A stretch of 64,000 nt of DNA from Polyporus tsugae (Eukaryota > Basidiomycota > Agaricomycetes > Polyporales > Polyporaceae): the NCBI GenBank assembly GCA_024305745.1, contig JAHRBS010000006.1, positions 2,234,501 to 2,298,500 on the forward strand, given 5' to 3'. Every line of letters starts with the position of its first letter. The stretch's first letter is position 1. This document shows, piece by piece, positions 11,420 to 23,777 of the stretch. The notes beneath the pieces were generated by a model. It saw only the letters and a list, made by a program, of their open reading frames with translations. It made no database searches and was not told where the DNA came from. A program made the translations under genes and the position numbers.

Positions 11420-11870
11420 ATGATCGCTCGCATCACCGCCGTTGCTGCCTTCTTCGCCTTCCCGCTCCTCGCGCTCGCTGGCGGTGCTGACTGCAACACC
11501 GGGGACATCCAATGCTGCAACAGCTTCGAGAACGTGAGTCCCCCCCGTCTCTCTAGCGACTCGGAAGCGTTTGGAATGCTGACAGTATTTGGGACCCAGT
11601 CCAACTCTGCTGCGGGCTCCGCCCTCCTCGCCGCCCTCGGCATCAACGTCCAGGACGTTACCGGCCAGATCGGTCTCCAGTGCAACCCGGTGACCGTCAT
11701 CGGCGGGCAAATCACCTCCCAGTGCTCCCAGAAGCCCGTTTGCTGCCAGAACAACAACGTCGTAAGTATTGCCTTCTCCGAGTCATGGCATGACCGACAC
11801 GGGCAGCGGCTTACTGTTTGGTTCGAAGGGCGGCGCCGTCTCCGTTGGCTGCGTTCCCGTCCAGCTCTGA
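11420..11870 (+). CDS. Class I hydrophobin
   Basis: Small secreted amphipathic protein that self-assembles at air-water interfaces and coats aerial hyphae and fruit bodies. Three exons (11420-11533, 11600-11761, 11829-11870) give 105 aa. Residues 1-20 form a signal peptide ending at LALA. The eight cysteines fall at about 25, 32, 33, 66, 80, 86, 87 and 100, spacing C-X6-CC-X32-C-X13-C-X5-CC-X12-C, which is the class I pattern. The second intron must use an AAG acceptor at 11826-11828 to stay in frame and supply the eighth cysteine (GGAVSVGCVPVQL); the apparent CAG at 11804-11806 would lose it. Introns splitting the Cys blocks are typical of Agaricomycete hydrophobins. Confidence 0.93.
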
Positions 11871-12658
11871 ACGGATTGGGTCACATTGGTCCTGTCAGGA
11901 GGATTATACCCCAGCTACGGATTGATGTAACATGGAATGGATGACTCGTATTTTGGATCATGAGGTTGTTGTGAACTTTAGGGCCCAAGCAGGATCGCGG
12001 ACGGACGAGGTTGTTCGGCTATGCGTGATCCAGCATCACATCTTTGGCCCTCGGGCCTCGACGACCCCTGGCATTAGCAACCTGCGAAATCACCTTATGT
12101 CAAATTATACTGGTCACTGTACCGCAAGGGTATATGTACTCACCAGGTCTGACATAAGTTAGCATTGGTCCTGACCTGGAACCACGAGGCGACACACGTG
12201 CAGCTACGCTGACGGTTCTGGGGGAGTATGCTGCATGGCATGTCACCGTATGTGTGCAAGCAGGCAGCGATCTGCGTGGTGGTTCGACCCACCGTGTTGG
12301 GATAAATTCGCTGGTTGGATGAATACTTGGCTTATCGCTACCATCGCTCCAACTCGACGATCGCGCCGGTAGCAGTTTTTACCCGACAATGCAATGCGGT
12401 TGGCGTCGGGTTCGCGTACTTATCGCGGGAGGTACGTGAGCTGTACGCATATTGACCCGGTGGAAAATGTGCAAATGCCAATGGAGTCGCTTTGGTTTCT
12501 ATACCAACAAACGCGTGCGTGAGTATCGATGTGGTCGTTAATCGATGATTCCAAGTAATGATACAGCAAAAGCCAAAACGTCTAACGTCAGAGCAGCGAC
12601 GCCCCACAGGGCCAGCCGCGTCGCTCCATGTCTGTGAACTGCACGAGCGTTTACTACT
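11871..12658. other. Intergenic, no supported gene (0.8 kb)
   Basis: Lies between the 3' ends of the convergent hydrophobin and aminotransferase genes. Nothing recognisable apart from the two untranslated regions expected here. Confidence 0.5.
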
Positions 12659-14326
12659 TTACTGACCACCGTACTTCTCGAGGAACTTCCGGTGGAAGCT
12701 CTCCAGCGCGCCAACGTACTCCTCCACGCCCGGGCACAGGCATGTCAGCCTGTAGTGGTGCTCGCCATCCTTCTGGCCGAATCCGGATCCGGGCACGACG
12801 CAGATGCCCGTCGCGTCGAGCAGCTCGAGCGCGTACAGCGCGTCGGGAGACTTGCCCTGCCGCTGCGCCTCCTCGACGGCGCGGTCCGGCAGCTCGATCT
12901 TCGGGTACAGGTACAACGCACCAGGCGAGTCCACGCACGACACCCCCGGCAGAGCGTTGAGCCGCGCGGCGGACAGCTGCGTGCGGTGGCGCAGCGCGGC
13001 GTGGATCGTGTCCGTCTCCTGCTTCCAAAGGTCGTACGACGGCTGGCCGGCCTTCGGCGGGCGCACGAGGCAGTCGACACCGATCTGGCCCGACAATGGT
13101 GGACAGAGCGTGACCGACGCCATCTTGTAGAGGAGTGCAAGGACCTCGTCCGAAATGTTTGTGCACTCGAAGTAACCTCCACGTCGGCCGCACTCGCCGG
13201 TAACGCCCTTGGAGATGGAGTGGAAAGAGAAGAGCGGGATTGGAGAGCCGAGAGCGCGCACGACCTGCTTGAACGAGTGGAAGGGGTGCGTGTCTGGGCG
13301 GTGAAGGTTCACCTGATAGACCTCGTCGGCAAGGAGAACGAGCGAGTGCTCCTCGCACAGGCGCACGACGGCCTCCATCGTCGACCGGTCGAGAATCGCG
13401 CCGGTCGGATTGCCTGGGTTGATCACGACGAGCGCGCGGGGCTTCCCGCCATCGTTCTCCGCCTTCAGCAGCGCAGCTTTGATCTCTTCCAGCGACGTCG
13501 ACCAGCCGTCAACCTCGGAAAGGTGGTAAGGGAGCGGTACCCCGGAGAACTGCGCGAGGGCCGCGGTGTACAGGGGGTATTGCGGGATGGGGATAAGCAC
13601 CCCGGTGACATTCGGCGTAATGAGAACGTTGAGGATGAGTGACACCCCCGCGGACGCGCCAGTGGTAAGGAAGATGTGTTCTGGGTTGCTAGGATAGCCA
13701 TCGCGCTCTGGGACGTGCGAGAGCAGGAGTTGTCAGGGCGGGGCGCGCCGGAATGGCATGGGCGGGGACGCACCTTCTATGAACTTTGCGATGCTCTTAC
13801 GGATGAGCGGGACTCCTTTGCTGTGCGAATACGCGCCGATAGACCCGATTTCCTCCTGCAGTTCCTTCGCGCGGTCGAGTACGTCTTGGGGCCACTTTCC
13901 CCGTACAAGCTCCGCAAGTGGTGGATATTCCATGAGCGCGGCAACCTGTGTGAGCCTGGGGTTCACCTCACTTCCGTATGCGTACGTGTGAGAAGGAGAA
14001 CGCACCTGTCTAGAGAACGTGAGAGGAGGTTGGTCAAGTCCCTTCTGCTGGGGGTTCCCGATGTTGGAGGAGATGACCTTGGTAAACGGGAGATCGGTGC
14101 TGCCTGCGGCGAGCTTCTCGCGATGTTCCTCTGCCTTGATCGCGAGCTCGCCGCGCACAGCATACTGAACGCCGGCGATCGCAGGGTTGAGGTCAGAGGC
14201 GGTAAGGGGACGCATTGTGCGAGAGGAGTGGGAGAAGAAAGAGGATTGAGAGAGAGATGCTGCGCGAGTCAGGTGAGCCCGGAGCTGGTTATGTACACGG
14301 CGAGACGCAAGACTGATCATATGCAT
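12659..14326 (-). CDS. ALT1: Alanine aminotransferase (class I/II, PLP-dependent)
   Basis: Transfers the amino group of alanine to 2-oxoglutarate, giving pyruvate and glutamate. Three exons (14326-14006, 13945-13774, 13707-12659) give 513 aa. The first 36 residues are basic and hydroxylated without acidic residues (MHMISLASRRVHNQLRAHL), a likely mitochondrial targeting peptide; an internal ATG at MRPLTASDLN could yield a cytosolic form. Family landmarks are clear: VISSNIGNPQQ, SHSKGVPLIRKSIAKFI, the cofactor loop INPGNPTGAIL, LLADEVYQVN, and the Schiff-base lysine in FSFHSISKGVTGECG. The C-terminal substrate region includes VVPGSGFGQ and HYRLTCLCP. The TGECG extension after the lysine is characteristic of alanine rather than aspartate aminotransferases. 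Confidence 0.93.
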
Positions 14327-15579
14327 AGATTCAGAGGCTAGACTGAGCCTTGAGGTTCAAGGCCTGACAACGGAGCGCCGATTCAGATGATGGATGAGAT
14401 GATTATCGGTGGGTATCTCCCGTGCCCGCAGGCTGAGGATGAGCCGGGTGATGGAGGGCTTGTAAGTTGTGAGAAGCAAGTGGTGAGCTGGCAGGCGTCC
14501 ACGACGTCCGCGACGATGAACGCTAGTCACCCTTAAGAGGGCGCCATCGGCGCTTGGTATTTGAGGCGACGCCGCGACGGTCCGAGGCACCGGACGCTGT
14601 TCTGGCTACGTAAGTAGGCAGCGCGGCATTGTCGGTAGATGAGAAGGAGTGACTATTGGGAGTTGGGAGGGCATGCGGATGCAGCCTTGCGTTCGGAGAT
14701 CACATGGGGATGAGGAATGACAATCCAGAACTACGATGGTCAAAGAGATCTGCGAGTCAGACACTCACCAGAGGCGAAGAGCTCAAAGTTATACTGTCCC
14801 CCTCCCAGACATGCCTGGCCACTGTGTTAGGTTCCGCACAAACCCCTCTCACAAGAACGTGTACGGGTTGTCGTGGAAGGTCTTGGTCGAGTCGTAACTA
14901 TCACCTGTCCCGTGCGTGGTCAAAGTCGCGGACGTCACGCTGCATATATGCGTGCCTCCATAAACAAAATAATTGCTAAATGAACATGCAACATACCTAG
15001 CCTTTCCTAGACTGCCAGTGATGTGTGTGCGACGGAGGAAGATGAAGGGAGCGCGTGAGATGTGGGGGAAGGCAAGAATGACTTAGGGGCCCGAGAAGAG
15101 AGTTCGATGGCGTCATCGACGGGAGCTGCAGGGGCGACTGCAACCATAATAATTAGGTGTTATCATCTTTTGACATAGAAATGTATCAAGCGCCGACCTC
15201 AAGCTCAGTGGTTGTACTGCGTTTCATAATATCAAAGTGTCCGACAAGCTCATATTCCAACAGTTTCCGTGAATGACTCCTACTTAGTCGCGACCACCTG
15301 CTTTTACAAAGAAATGGCGTCCACGAGGCTTAGACGCCCGCGCGAGAGTGCGCGCGGGCCTGCAGGAGCATGTCGCGCTCCACGCGTCCATGATCATGTC
15401 CCGCGAACGTCCTCGAACACCCCAGTCCCGTCCTCTCCCCGCCTCCCCGCCTCTTCGACGCCCTCGTATCTGCCTCCATATAAACAAGAACATCGCCCGA
15501 AAGATCTCCGACGCCCCTCTATTTCGCGCTAGCTGTTGCACTCGCTAGTGACATACCAAAATCTTCGACAGCTGGAATC
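14327..15579. other. Intergenic, no supported gene (1.25 kb)
   Basis: Divergent promoter space between the aminotransferase (minus) and OPI10 (plus). Short open frames at 14656-14979 and around 15284-15548 are overlapping and without domains. A pyrimidine-rich tract and a TATA-like element precede OPI10. Confidence 0.5.
15479..15484 (+). promoter_or_regulatory. TATA-like element of OPI10
   Basis: TATAAA lies 101 nt upstream of the ATG at 15580, directly after a C/T-rich stretch of about 60 nt, a common fungal core promoter layout. Confidence 0.45.
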
Positions 15580-16344
15580 ATGTTTGGATGTGTAGTCGCG
15601 GGTCGCCCTCTCCAAACCAACCTACAGCAGATCGACGAGACGCACGCGATCTTCGAGCTCCCATTCGCTGGTTCGATAAACCATGTCTCCGTCTTCCTGC
15701 TGGGTACAGGTACGCGGTCGCGCTTTTATCTCACGTCCTCTCGCTAAATCTCGCGCTCGCGATCCCTAACCACAGTGCCGTTCCCCAACGGGTATGGCGC
15801 CACAGTCCACTTCTTCTGGCCAGGCAAAGGCTTCCAACTGCTAGGCATGTGCGTATTCTTTGTCACCCCCTCGTCGCGCGCCCCCCCATCCCCAGTACTA
15901 ACGCAGATGCCGATCTCCCCCCCCATGTACAGGCTCTCCAACGAAAAGCCGTCAGCGATCTTCCGCCTTCGCGGCACATTCACCGCACAGTCCACCGACA
16001 CGCATGCCGTCTTCACCGGCGCCGCATCCGACGCCTCCCCGTCGAACCTGACCGCGATCCTCGGGCTCTCCATCGAGCCCCTCCCCCAGATCATGCAGGA
16101 GGTCTCCGCGCTCCCGTCTGCCCTCGCGAGGCCCTCCGCCGCCAACCCCACGGCGGACGCGACGCTCATGGCGGAGCGCATCGTCAAGCATCTGTTCAAC
16201 TACCTGTCGAGCTTCGTAGGGGGGAACCCGAACGGGATGTCGCCGGACATGATGATACCGATGGGCATGGTCGCGAAGTGGTATGAGAGCTTCATGGGCA
16301 AGGTACGCCACTCGGGCATCGGGTTCTTGGAGAGGCAGGAGTAA
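15580..16344 (+). CDS. OPI10: OPI10/Hikeshi family protein (Hsp70 nuclear import)
   Basis: Three exons (15580-15709, 15776-15848, 15933-16344) give 204 aa, close to the 197 aa of human Hikeshi. The N-terminal half shows [18 protein letters not shown], then [20 protein letters not shown] and [14 protein letters not shown], the conserved beta-sandwich signature. The C-terminal half has the helical region ending [18 protein letters not shown]. Human Hikeshi carries Hsp70 into the nucleus on heat stress; the yeast homologue Opi10 was found through inositol overproduction. Either role may apply here. All three phases close exactly, which supports the model. Confidence 0.92.
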
Positions 16345-17048
16345 TGCCTTTGCTCCGTTCCTATTCCGATTGGATGTGTGTGTATGAAGCTGCTACTACG
16401 TATCGTGCTTCGGCGTTTCAGCTTCCGTGAGTCAAGGTCCCCGTTCCTTCTCCTTCTCGGGTGTTCCCTAAGCTGATGTACGTACTTTCTGCCTTGCAAA
16501 GTTGCACATTTGCCAGTCGCGTGCTTCTCCCTATGTGGTGTTTTTTTTAGGAAGGTTATACTCAACTAGCACTTCCCACCGCGCTGAGCGCGGCCTAGCC
16601 TCTTATTGCCTAGCTAGACATGATGCAGGGCAAGGTTCGCGCGTGGGGTCTTGTTGAATAGAAAGGAAAGAGAGAAACATCGATCGAATTCGAATAGCTT
16701 CTACCAAAAACGCGTCTGCCTCTACCACTCCCGAGGCCAAAATCATGAAACCACAGACCGTAATCAAACTTCGATCGGAGAGAACGCAGAACAACGCCAA
16801 CTGGATCGTGCAAGGAAAGGAAGCATGAACACATGGCACGTCATACAGTGAGTCAGTGAGCAAGAAGGAGGAAGAAGCAATAGAACGCAGGGAAGACGCA
16901 ACCGGAGAAGCGCAGAACAAGGTCTGCTACCAGTGAGTAGGCTCACGTGTGTATACGCGTGGGTCGCGGAACATCTCGCGCTGAAAAACGATTCGCCCCA
17001 GTTAGAGTGATCTCTGCGCCCGTTCGACATATGTAGTTGTGGGCGGTA
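16345..17048. other. Intergenic, no supported gene (0.7 kb)
   Basis: Lies between the convergent 3' ends of OPI10 and the copper-fist gene. An A-rich stretch around 16650-16800 on the plus strand gives chance open frames only. A T8 run occurs near 16540. Confidence 0.5.
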
Positions 17049-19025
17049 CTAGTAGCGACGGCCATGAGTCTGAGTCCGATATTCGTTGTGGTCAGAGCCG
17101 CGGCGGCGTTCCATTGGCCCAGAGGGCAACGCCGGAAGATTCGCGTTCGGATTCATGCTCAAGTTTCTCATCGACGAGCCGACCTCCGCGGCGGTGGCCG
17201 CGCGCTGGGCCTCCCCAGAGACGATGTCCCCGAATGACGCAGGGGACGACGAGGAAGCCGACAAGGGTCCAGACGACTTTGAGGAAGACGACGACGCGCG
17301 GCTGAGCGACGTGCGGGGGACGGCAAGCGTCGGCGCGAACCACTGCACCTGTCCGTCGGGCATACGCGACTCGCCCGGAGCCGGGGCCGGCCTTGAGCTG
17401 GGACCGGCGACTGAATTGCCAAGAGGCGGTCGGGCAGAGACTCCACCGCCGCAGCATGGAGCCCTCTCGCCGGACACGGCGAACGTGAGCGTGCGCCCGG
17501 ACGCGCTGTCATAGCGGTCCGCAGCGCACTGGCACATGCCTGGCGGGCACCCGCACTGTCCGCCACAGCACTCCTCGCTGGTCGCGGTGAGTTGCGCTTG
17601 CTGCATAGGGGCGCCGTTCCACATCCCGTACGCTTGCATCATAGACGGGTCGTAGCGGAGGTCCGACTGGCTCTGGCTTTGGCTCTGGGAGAAGATAGGG
17701 GGCTGCTGGAGGACGGGATCGGGCACCGAGGAGAGCCAATCGTCGACGTTTTGCAGCCCGGACGTGTCGAACACCGCCCGGGGGTTGGCCGTCGCGAGGG
17801 CAGCGAGGGTGTTGATGTTGCACTCAAGACAGGCGACACAGTTGCTTGGGTCCGCGCATACGCCGTTAGGGTCCACGCTAGGGCCATTGTGCTCCATGCA
17901 GCCAGGACACGCGCAAGAAGTGCCGCAACCGCAGACGGGAGGGGAAGCGGACGCGGGCGAGATCGGAAAACTTGCGTTCTCGGCACCGAGAGGCCAGGCG
18001 TCGAAAGGGGCGGCAGGACTTGGGGCAGCGTTGAGCAGGTGCTGCAAGCTGGAGGCGCTGCCATCGCCGAAGGACGTGTAGCCCGAACCATGGGAGTAAT
18101 CGTAGGCGCGGCCATAGGGACTGTAGAACGACTGGCCGTGGCTGGGCAAACGGCCGCTTTGAGTGACAGAGGGGTTGTGAGACGTGCGGGAAGGGGAGTC
18201 CGGACGCTCAGTGGGGGGTTTGGGCAGAACCGGACGGTTGCCCGCCGCATGAGCTTGGACGACAAGCGCAGCGGGTTCAGATAAACCATCGTTCGGAGCG
18301 GGTGCGATGGGGCGAGCTTCAGAACCGCGGCGCTCGTTCGCCTTTGCGGGGCGTTTGGTACGAGTACGTGGGGTCCAACACGTGCACGACGCAGTATCCT
18401 TGCAACAGCAGCCACGGCCTGATGTTGTGCTTAGCACTGAATGGGAGCCTGACTCGTGTAGCATACTCACTGCTTTGCTCCGAATCGGAACCGTCTGATA
18501 AGGGTTGGGACGCGACCGACGCTTCCAGCAGCTCTTCAGGCAAACCACCGGGAAACGCGGCGCGGGCCGGCAACTTTGTTCCTACTGGTGGGCAACGGAC
18601 CAGAGCGGCCTTGAAAGTCAGACAAGAGCGGGTATGGTGCGGTCAATGCTTTAACACACCTTTACTGCCGAACGCCGCGGGCCCCTCTTCGGTGATCTCC
18701 TTGCTCTCGCAGACGCATTTCACGTGGATTTGACGGGTTTTCCGAAGCTCACGGCAATGTTCGCATTGGGTTACGGGACGGCCCTTTTTCTTGATCTCGA
18801 ACAGCGGACGGTCGGTGTGTTTGCAGGAGGATGAGCGGTGGCCCTTGATGCAGGTCTCGCTGCGGATGCATGGTAATGGTGATTAGCGCAAGAAGGAATG
18901 GCGTCATCCGGAAAGAAGCTGCCATACCAGGCGTACTTCTGGTCACCAACAAAAACCTGGGAAAAGCAGAGACGTGCTCAATGACACAGGCCTCATAATA
19001 CGAGGCAAGTGCCAGAACCCACCAT
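17049..19025 (-). CDS. Copper-fist transcription factor (Mac1/Cuf1/Ace1 type)
   Basis: Nuclear copper-sensing regulator of about 590 aa. The DNA-binding copper fist is assembled from three exons: an ATG-only exon (19025-19023), 18956-18928, and one starting at 18859. It reads MVFVGDQKYACETCIKGH, then RSSSCKHTDRPLFEIKKKGR, with the zinc ligands in C-x2-C-x8-C-x-H order and the KKGRP minor-groove motif. A long Ser/Pro-rich region follows. Two cysteine clusters lie near the middle and end, PVCGCGTSCACPGCMEHNG (CxCx4CxCx2Cx2H) and CCGGQCGCPPGMCQC, which resemble the copper-binding modules of Mac1 and Cuf1. Whether it activates genes under copper shortage or excess cannot be told from sequence. 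A short Cys stretch (GRGCCCKDTASCTC) lies in the exon starting near 18423. The exon 3/4 junction is approximate. Confidence 0.9.
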
Positions 19026-21274
19026 GGTGGCTTATGCAGTGATGAAGGGCGGATTTTGGGTTGGAGAGAGTGTTTGGAAAAGAAACGCCCCGGACGTCTT
19101 CCACGCCCGCGACGCTACGCGTGCGTTATTGGGAGATGGGGAGCGGGGCGTATGAAAGCTGTTGCGAGTGGAGAACGAGCATGAGCAAGTAGTAAAGGAG
19201 AGAGAGTTATTAGAAGGAAAGTAGAAAGTGCGACGGGGACCAACCACTGCTTATATTGCAGCCCCTCTCGCCACATGGCCCAAACACCCACAAACACAGG
19301 CCACCCGGTCCGCGTCACAGCGTCACACAGCGTCACAGTTACGTGGCGTGGAAGTAGGTTCGCGAGTGGCGATATTCACGCTCTGCGGCACTATCAGCCA
19401 TCTGCATCAGCCTCAGAGCAACCCTGGCCCAGAAATATCACAATCATACCTATCTGGTATCATCTCCCCAGCCATTCGCTCGAACAACACACCGCTAGTG
19501 ATCAAGTACAGTACCCCGGACTTGACATTCCGACTACGAGGGTTCTATCTCCTGCTCGACCCTGAGGCCTGGCTTTCCGCCTGACCCTCCGAGAGCATGG
19601 AACGTGTTCTGCGGAGACTAAGTACCGCCGGGGGCTCTCGTCCTCTATGAAATTGATCCTATAATACACTCGAGGCTGTGGGGCCTCGTCGCATCCGGGC
19701 GTATCGGAGAAGCATCACGCTGCTTCGAGGAACATCTAAACGATCGTTCTGACGGGTGCACCGTAGTGCACCGTGCGGGGAGTACCCCACGAGGCAGTGT
19801 CGCTTGTTCCTCTGCTATTCTTGGCGATAAAACGTGGGTCGCCAAGGTCCGGGGTTTCCACACATGGGAATGCATCGCTGGTCGTGCTGCTCATTCCCAG
19901 ACAGGCAGTCTTCGAGCACTCCCCGCAAACCGGCCCCCTACTACTTACACAGACACGAAGTGTGGGATTGACAAATGCCATGCTCCGATGACCGATATCC
20001 AGCCATGTCGCTGCCAGCCGTGTACGTACGCGACATGTTCCGCTTGCCTGGTGACTATGACGACATGGACAGTACGCTGCCACTTGTGGCCACAATGCGA
20101 GGTTGGCAATGCGGAGGTACTCGAGCCGGAACAGATATCGGATCGTGAAAAAGAAGAAAGCCCGATTAAGTACCGCCGATGGTGGAAGAAGCTCGGGAAG
20201 CACGCGTTGAGCACGGCCCTGGGGATGCAATGCGATGGGCAGCTTGGACACCACGGAAAGACCGCCGAGGTGGAGAATCGGATCGGATGAATGTGGGAGG
20301 CGCCGTTGTGAGGCAATGCCAGTTAGGTTGGCGCATGACCGTGTGGTTAAAGCAAGTGTGGCTATAGTGGCCTTTCCGGAAAGGCGAAATCAGCGCAAGC
20401 CGACGCCTATTTGCTGGACGAAGGAACAACCGGCACGTACGAGGAATCTATGAGGCACGATGACGACATTCGGCGCGTTCGCCGAGGTCTCATCGAGCTT
20501 CATGGCTCGGAACTAGCGGAAGAACCACAGATTCAGTCCATATCCGCAGTCTGACTGGCAAGATGAGCATGGCGGGGGAGCCGCTGCGAATCTGCGAACC
20601 GCGGTGAGGGGCGAGGAGTGAGCATATAATTGCGGTAGGACAGCGGAATTCTATGCGGGTCGGAACCCAGCTTCGAGATGTCGTGGCGGACATGATCACG
20701 GACCGTAGTTCTTGCACGGACGTAATCGGTGAACCTAGAGGGGGCTTCCGTCCCCAGGAAGCAATAGTCGGGGAAGCGACAGAAGCCATCCGGAACAAAT
20801 CACCATGAGCTAGCGCTGCAACTGGGGGCGGAACAGCCTTGGTCTTGGAAACTAGTTCGAAAACGTTCCCAGTACCTCTCACCACCAGCGAAAAAACGAC
20901 TCACCTCATTCCCCTGGATGTCCCCCGCGTTGTATGCATTGTCGAAGGGCTAACGCGTTGCAAGTTGCCGACTCGGACACTCGTGGTGACATGCCTCAGA
21001 TTGAAACGATAGCATAGTAAACTGAGAATTTCTACCAGAAGCACAGGCCGTTGGTGGGACGAGCGTCGTCCTGAAGGCGGGAGAAAGTGGTGGCAAGCAG
21101 GCTCGAGCTCAGGGCATTGGGCAAGCTCAAGGGGTGCTCAAGCGCTCACTAAGCGCTAACGCGGACCGACTCCCCGTGGGCGTCTGTATTTAGGTCACGT
21201 GCTGTAGTAAGAAATGCGGGCGCCAAAAAGTTCTGCACATCCAACGCCGCCGACGCTCTCTCCCTCCACCCAGC
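19026..21274. other. Intergenic, no supported gene (2.2 kb)
   Basis: A 174-codon open frame at 19766-20290 plus contains several Cys/His residues (CRCQPCTYATCSACL) but matches no zinc-finger spacing I know and has no clear promoter. An overlapping minus frame covers the same span. The region between 20450 and 21200 shows nothing recognisable. The left end should hold the copper-fist promoter and the right end that of RRP9. Confidence 0.45.
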
Positions 21275-23296
21275 ATGCCAGACTCCTTCTTTGCCGCCTC
21301 GAAAAATCGCAAGCGCAAGCGGTCGACCACCCAGGATGCTGGTCCGTCGTCCTCCAAGAAGGCTGCCGGGGGAGTGAAGGGGAAGGGTCGGAGACAGGAC
21401 CCCAGGACCACGACGACCAAGAAACGGGCGGGCGCAGACGAAGAGCTTTCGGACGAGATGCGAGATGGCGACGACCAGGAGGGCATCGATGACATGGATC
21501 TTAGAGCCCCGGACGTGGACCCGGATGCGTACGAGAGTGGGGAGGAGGACGAGGACGAGACCCCTGCGCAGAAGAGGCTGAGGCTCGCGAAACTTTACCT
21601 GGATGGCGTGAAGCAGGGCTTGTCGTTAGGTACGTTCGCCTCGAAGTCTCTTGAGACCATATATGCTGATATCGCGACGAAGCTGAGGGCGAGTTCGATG
21701 CGGCGGAGATCGACCGCGAGCTCATTTCGGCGCGACTCAAGCAAGATGTGATGGAACACTCGGGGAAGGTGCACTTGTATGTTGCGGATAGCGTGAGTGC
21801 CCCGTCTACGTTTCCGAGTGTGGTGCTTATTATACTGTCAGTTCAACTTGACACAAGCCCCAGTTCTCCGTACAAAACGCGCCCATCGGTTCTCGGTGAC
21901 CGCCGCCGTCGCGTCGCAAGACGGTAGATGGTCCTTCACCTCAGGAAAGGAGGGCTCTATCATCAAGTGGGATCTCCATACCGGCAAGCAAGTCCACACA
22001 TTTCATAAAGCTCGCGCAGACAAGGGGAAGGGGAAGGAGAAGTCCCGCGACACGGGCGAGGCGACGGGACATACGGACGAGGTGTGGACGCTTGCACTGA
22101 GTCCAGATGGGAAGTACTTGGCGAGTGGTGGGAAGGACAGGCGCGTCGGCGTTTGGGATGTGGAGAAGAACGAGTGGGTGAAGGGTTTCGGTGGGCACAG
22201 AGACTGCATTTCGGTAAGCCGCTCCTGCTCCCCGCCGTGACGGGCAAATACTCACTTGCTATGTGCGTATAGGCCCTCGTGTTCCGTAAAGCGCCAGCGT
22301 CATTGCAGACTCCGACTCAGCTGTACTCTGGGTCGTATGACCGGACACTCAAGCTGTTCGACCTGGCCACCATGGGTTATGTCGAGACGCTCTTCGGCCA
22401 CCAAGCTCCCATTGTCTCCATCGATGCTCTTCGCGGCGAGACGGCAGTCAGCGCGGGCGGGCGGGACAAGACGGTCCGGTATTGGAAAGTGCCCGAAGAG
22501 GCGCAGCTTGTTTTCCGAGGCGGTGGCGGGAGCACATGGCACGACGACTTGGACGGGATGGATGAGGATGTAGGCGAGGACGGGGTCAAGAAGAAGACCG
22601 GCAAGGCCGCCGCCGAGACATCGGAGAAGTTTGTCGAGGGGAGCATCGAGTGCGTCGCAATGATCGACGAGACGACCTTCGTCAGTGGGGGCGATAGCGG
22701 GTGCGTGGGTCTTCTCTGTGTGTGAGATGGACTGGCTTATAACCCCATCGCAATTTTAGGTCCATTAGTTTGTGGCTAACCCAACGAAAAAAGCCTGTAT
22801 TCACACAGGCGCTTGCGCACGGGATGGACTTATCGCAAGTCGAGGCGGAGAATATCAAGACGGTCCGGAAACCTCGATGGATCACCGCGCTTGGTAGTCT
22901 GCGCTATTCGGACCTGTTTGCGTCAGGTTAGCTGTCCTCGTACGCTCTCGCACAACGGATCTGACGTATCTCCCAGGCTCGTGGGATGGCGAGATCCGGT
23001 TATGGAAGCTCGACGCGAAACTCAAGTCGTTCTCGCTCGTCGGGTCGTTACCTGCCCTCGGCGTCGTCAATTCGCTGCAGTTCGTCTCGCCTTCAAAGAC
23101 CTTCTTCGCCTCCGCGGCATGGACGTCTCCAGACGAAGAGTCGCAGCCAACCGAGAAGCATGCGAAGACGGGAACGTCCTCAGTGCTGCTCATCGCTGGG
23201 ATCGGGCAGGAGATGCGGTCGGGTCGGTGGATATGCCAAAAGGGAGAGGGTTATGTCAACGGCTCCCTCGTGTTCGCCTTGCATCCTCGGACATAG
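21275..23296 (+). CDS. RRP9: RRP9/U3-55K, WD40 component of the U3 snoRNP
   Basis: Nucleolar WD40 protein that binds the box B/C motif of U3 snoRNA and is needed for 18S rRNA processing. At least seven exons encode about 560 aa. The N-terminus is basic and nuclear-localisation-like (KNRKRKRSTTQD), then acidic (ESGEEDEDETPAQKRLRLAK). The first intron resolves to AEGEFDAAEIDRELISARLK, a conserved RRP9 segment before the propeller. WD repeats follow: WSFTSGKEGSIIKWDLHTGK, LSPDGKYLASGGKDRRVGVW, SGSYDRTLKLFDL, SAGGRDKTVRYWKV, SGGDSG/SISLWLTQ and GSWDGEIRLWKLD. The segment VRKPRWITALGSLRYSDLF is diagnostic for RRP9. An acidic-basic insertion (DEDVGEDGVKKKTGKAAAE) lies between blades. Confidence 0.93.
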
Positions 23297-23600
23297 TGTG
23301 CACCCCCTTTAATGTGATGTTCATCTGCAATAAGATCGTGAACGGAGACTGCGCTCATTGCTGTGATCAGTATCCACATTCTAGCCTATCGACATCGCAT
23401 CACAAGGCATTATGGCAAAGTGATGTCGTCCTCATCCTCACAACGTCTGCTGAGGCAGATATTTCCCTCGGTGGGAGGCGACTCCTGCTGCTTGACCTTG
23501 TCGTGGTCCGAGGGCTTGCGTAGCCCTGGCAATCGGGGTTTGCGTGTCGAAGAAGCAGCTGAACATGTGCTGTGCGAGCGGAAGCGCACAGGGGCCGGGC

Positions 23601-23653
23601 TGACACCCCTCCCTTGGTAAAGGAGGTGCGAAAGATGAGTACGGAAGGTGTCA
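23601..23653 (+). repeat. Structured repeat motif, copy A
   Basis: Outer stem TGACACC/GGTGTCA encloses an inner hairpin (CCTCC, nine-base loop CTTGGTAAA, GGAGG) and a 20-nt single-stranded tract beginning TGCGAAAGA and ending TACGGAA. Copy B at 23778-23828 has the same parts in the same order. Confidence 0.7.
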
Positions 23654-23777
23654 GTCAAAGATGGCGGCGTTGTGTCCATCTTCGCAGTTGTACCACCCCC
23701 CGGAGGTGTGAAAGCGGCGCTAGCCAAAGGTGGTGCTAAGAGCTACTGCGCAAACAAAGAGCTCGCGCCAAGTAGGT

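Noticed and set aside
11762..11806. Use of the CAG at 11804-11806 as acceptor for the last hydrophobin intron
   Set aside because: It shifts the frame and loses the eighth cysteine; the AAG acceptor at 11826-11828 keeps both.
19766..20290. 174-codon frame with several Cys and His residues
   Set aside because: Spacing fits no RING, zinc-finger or hydrophobin pattern, an overlapping frame on the other strand is equally open, and there is no promoter or splice support.
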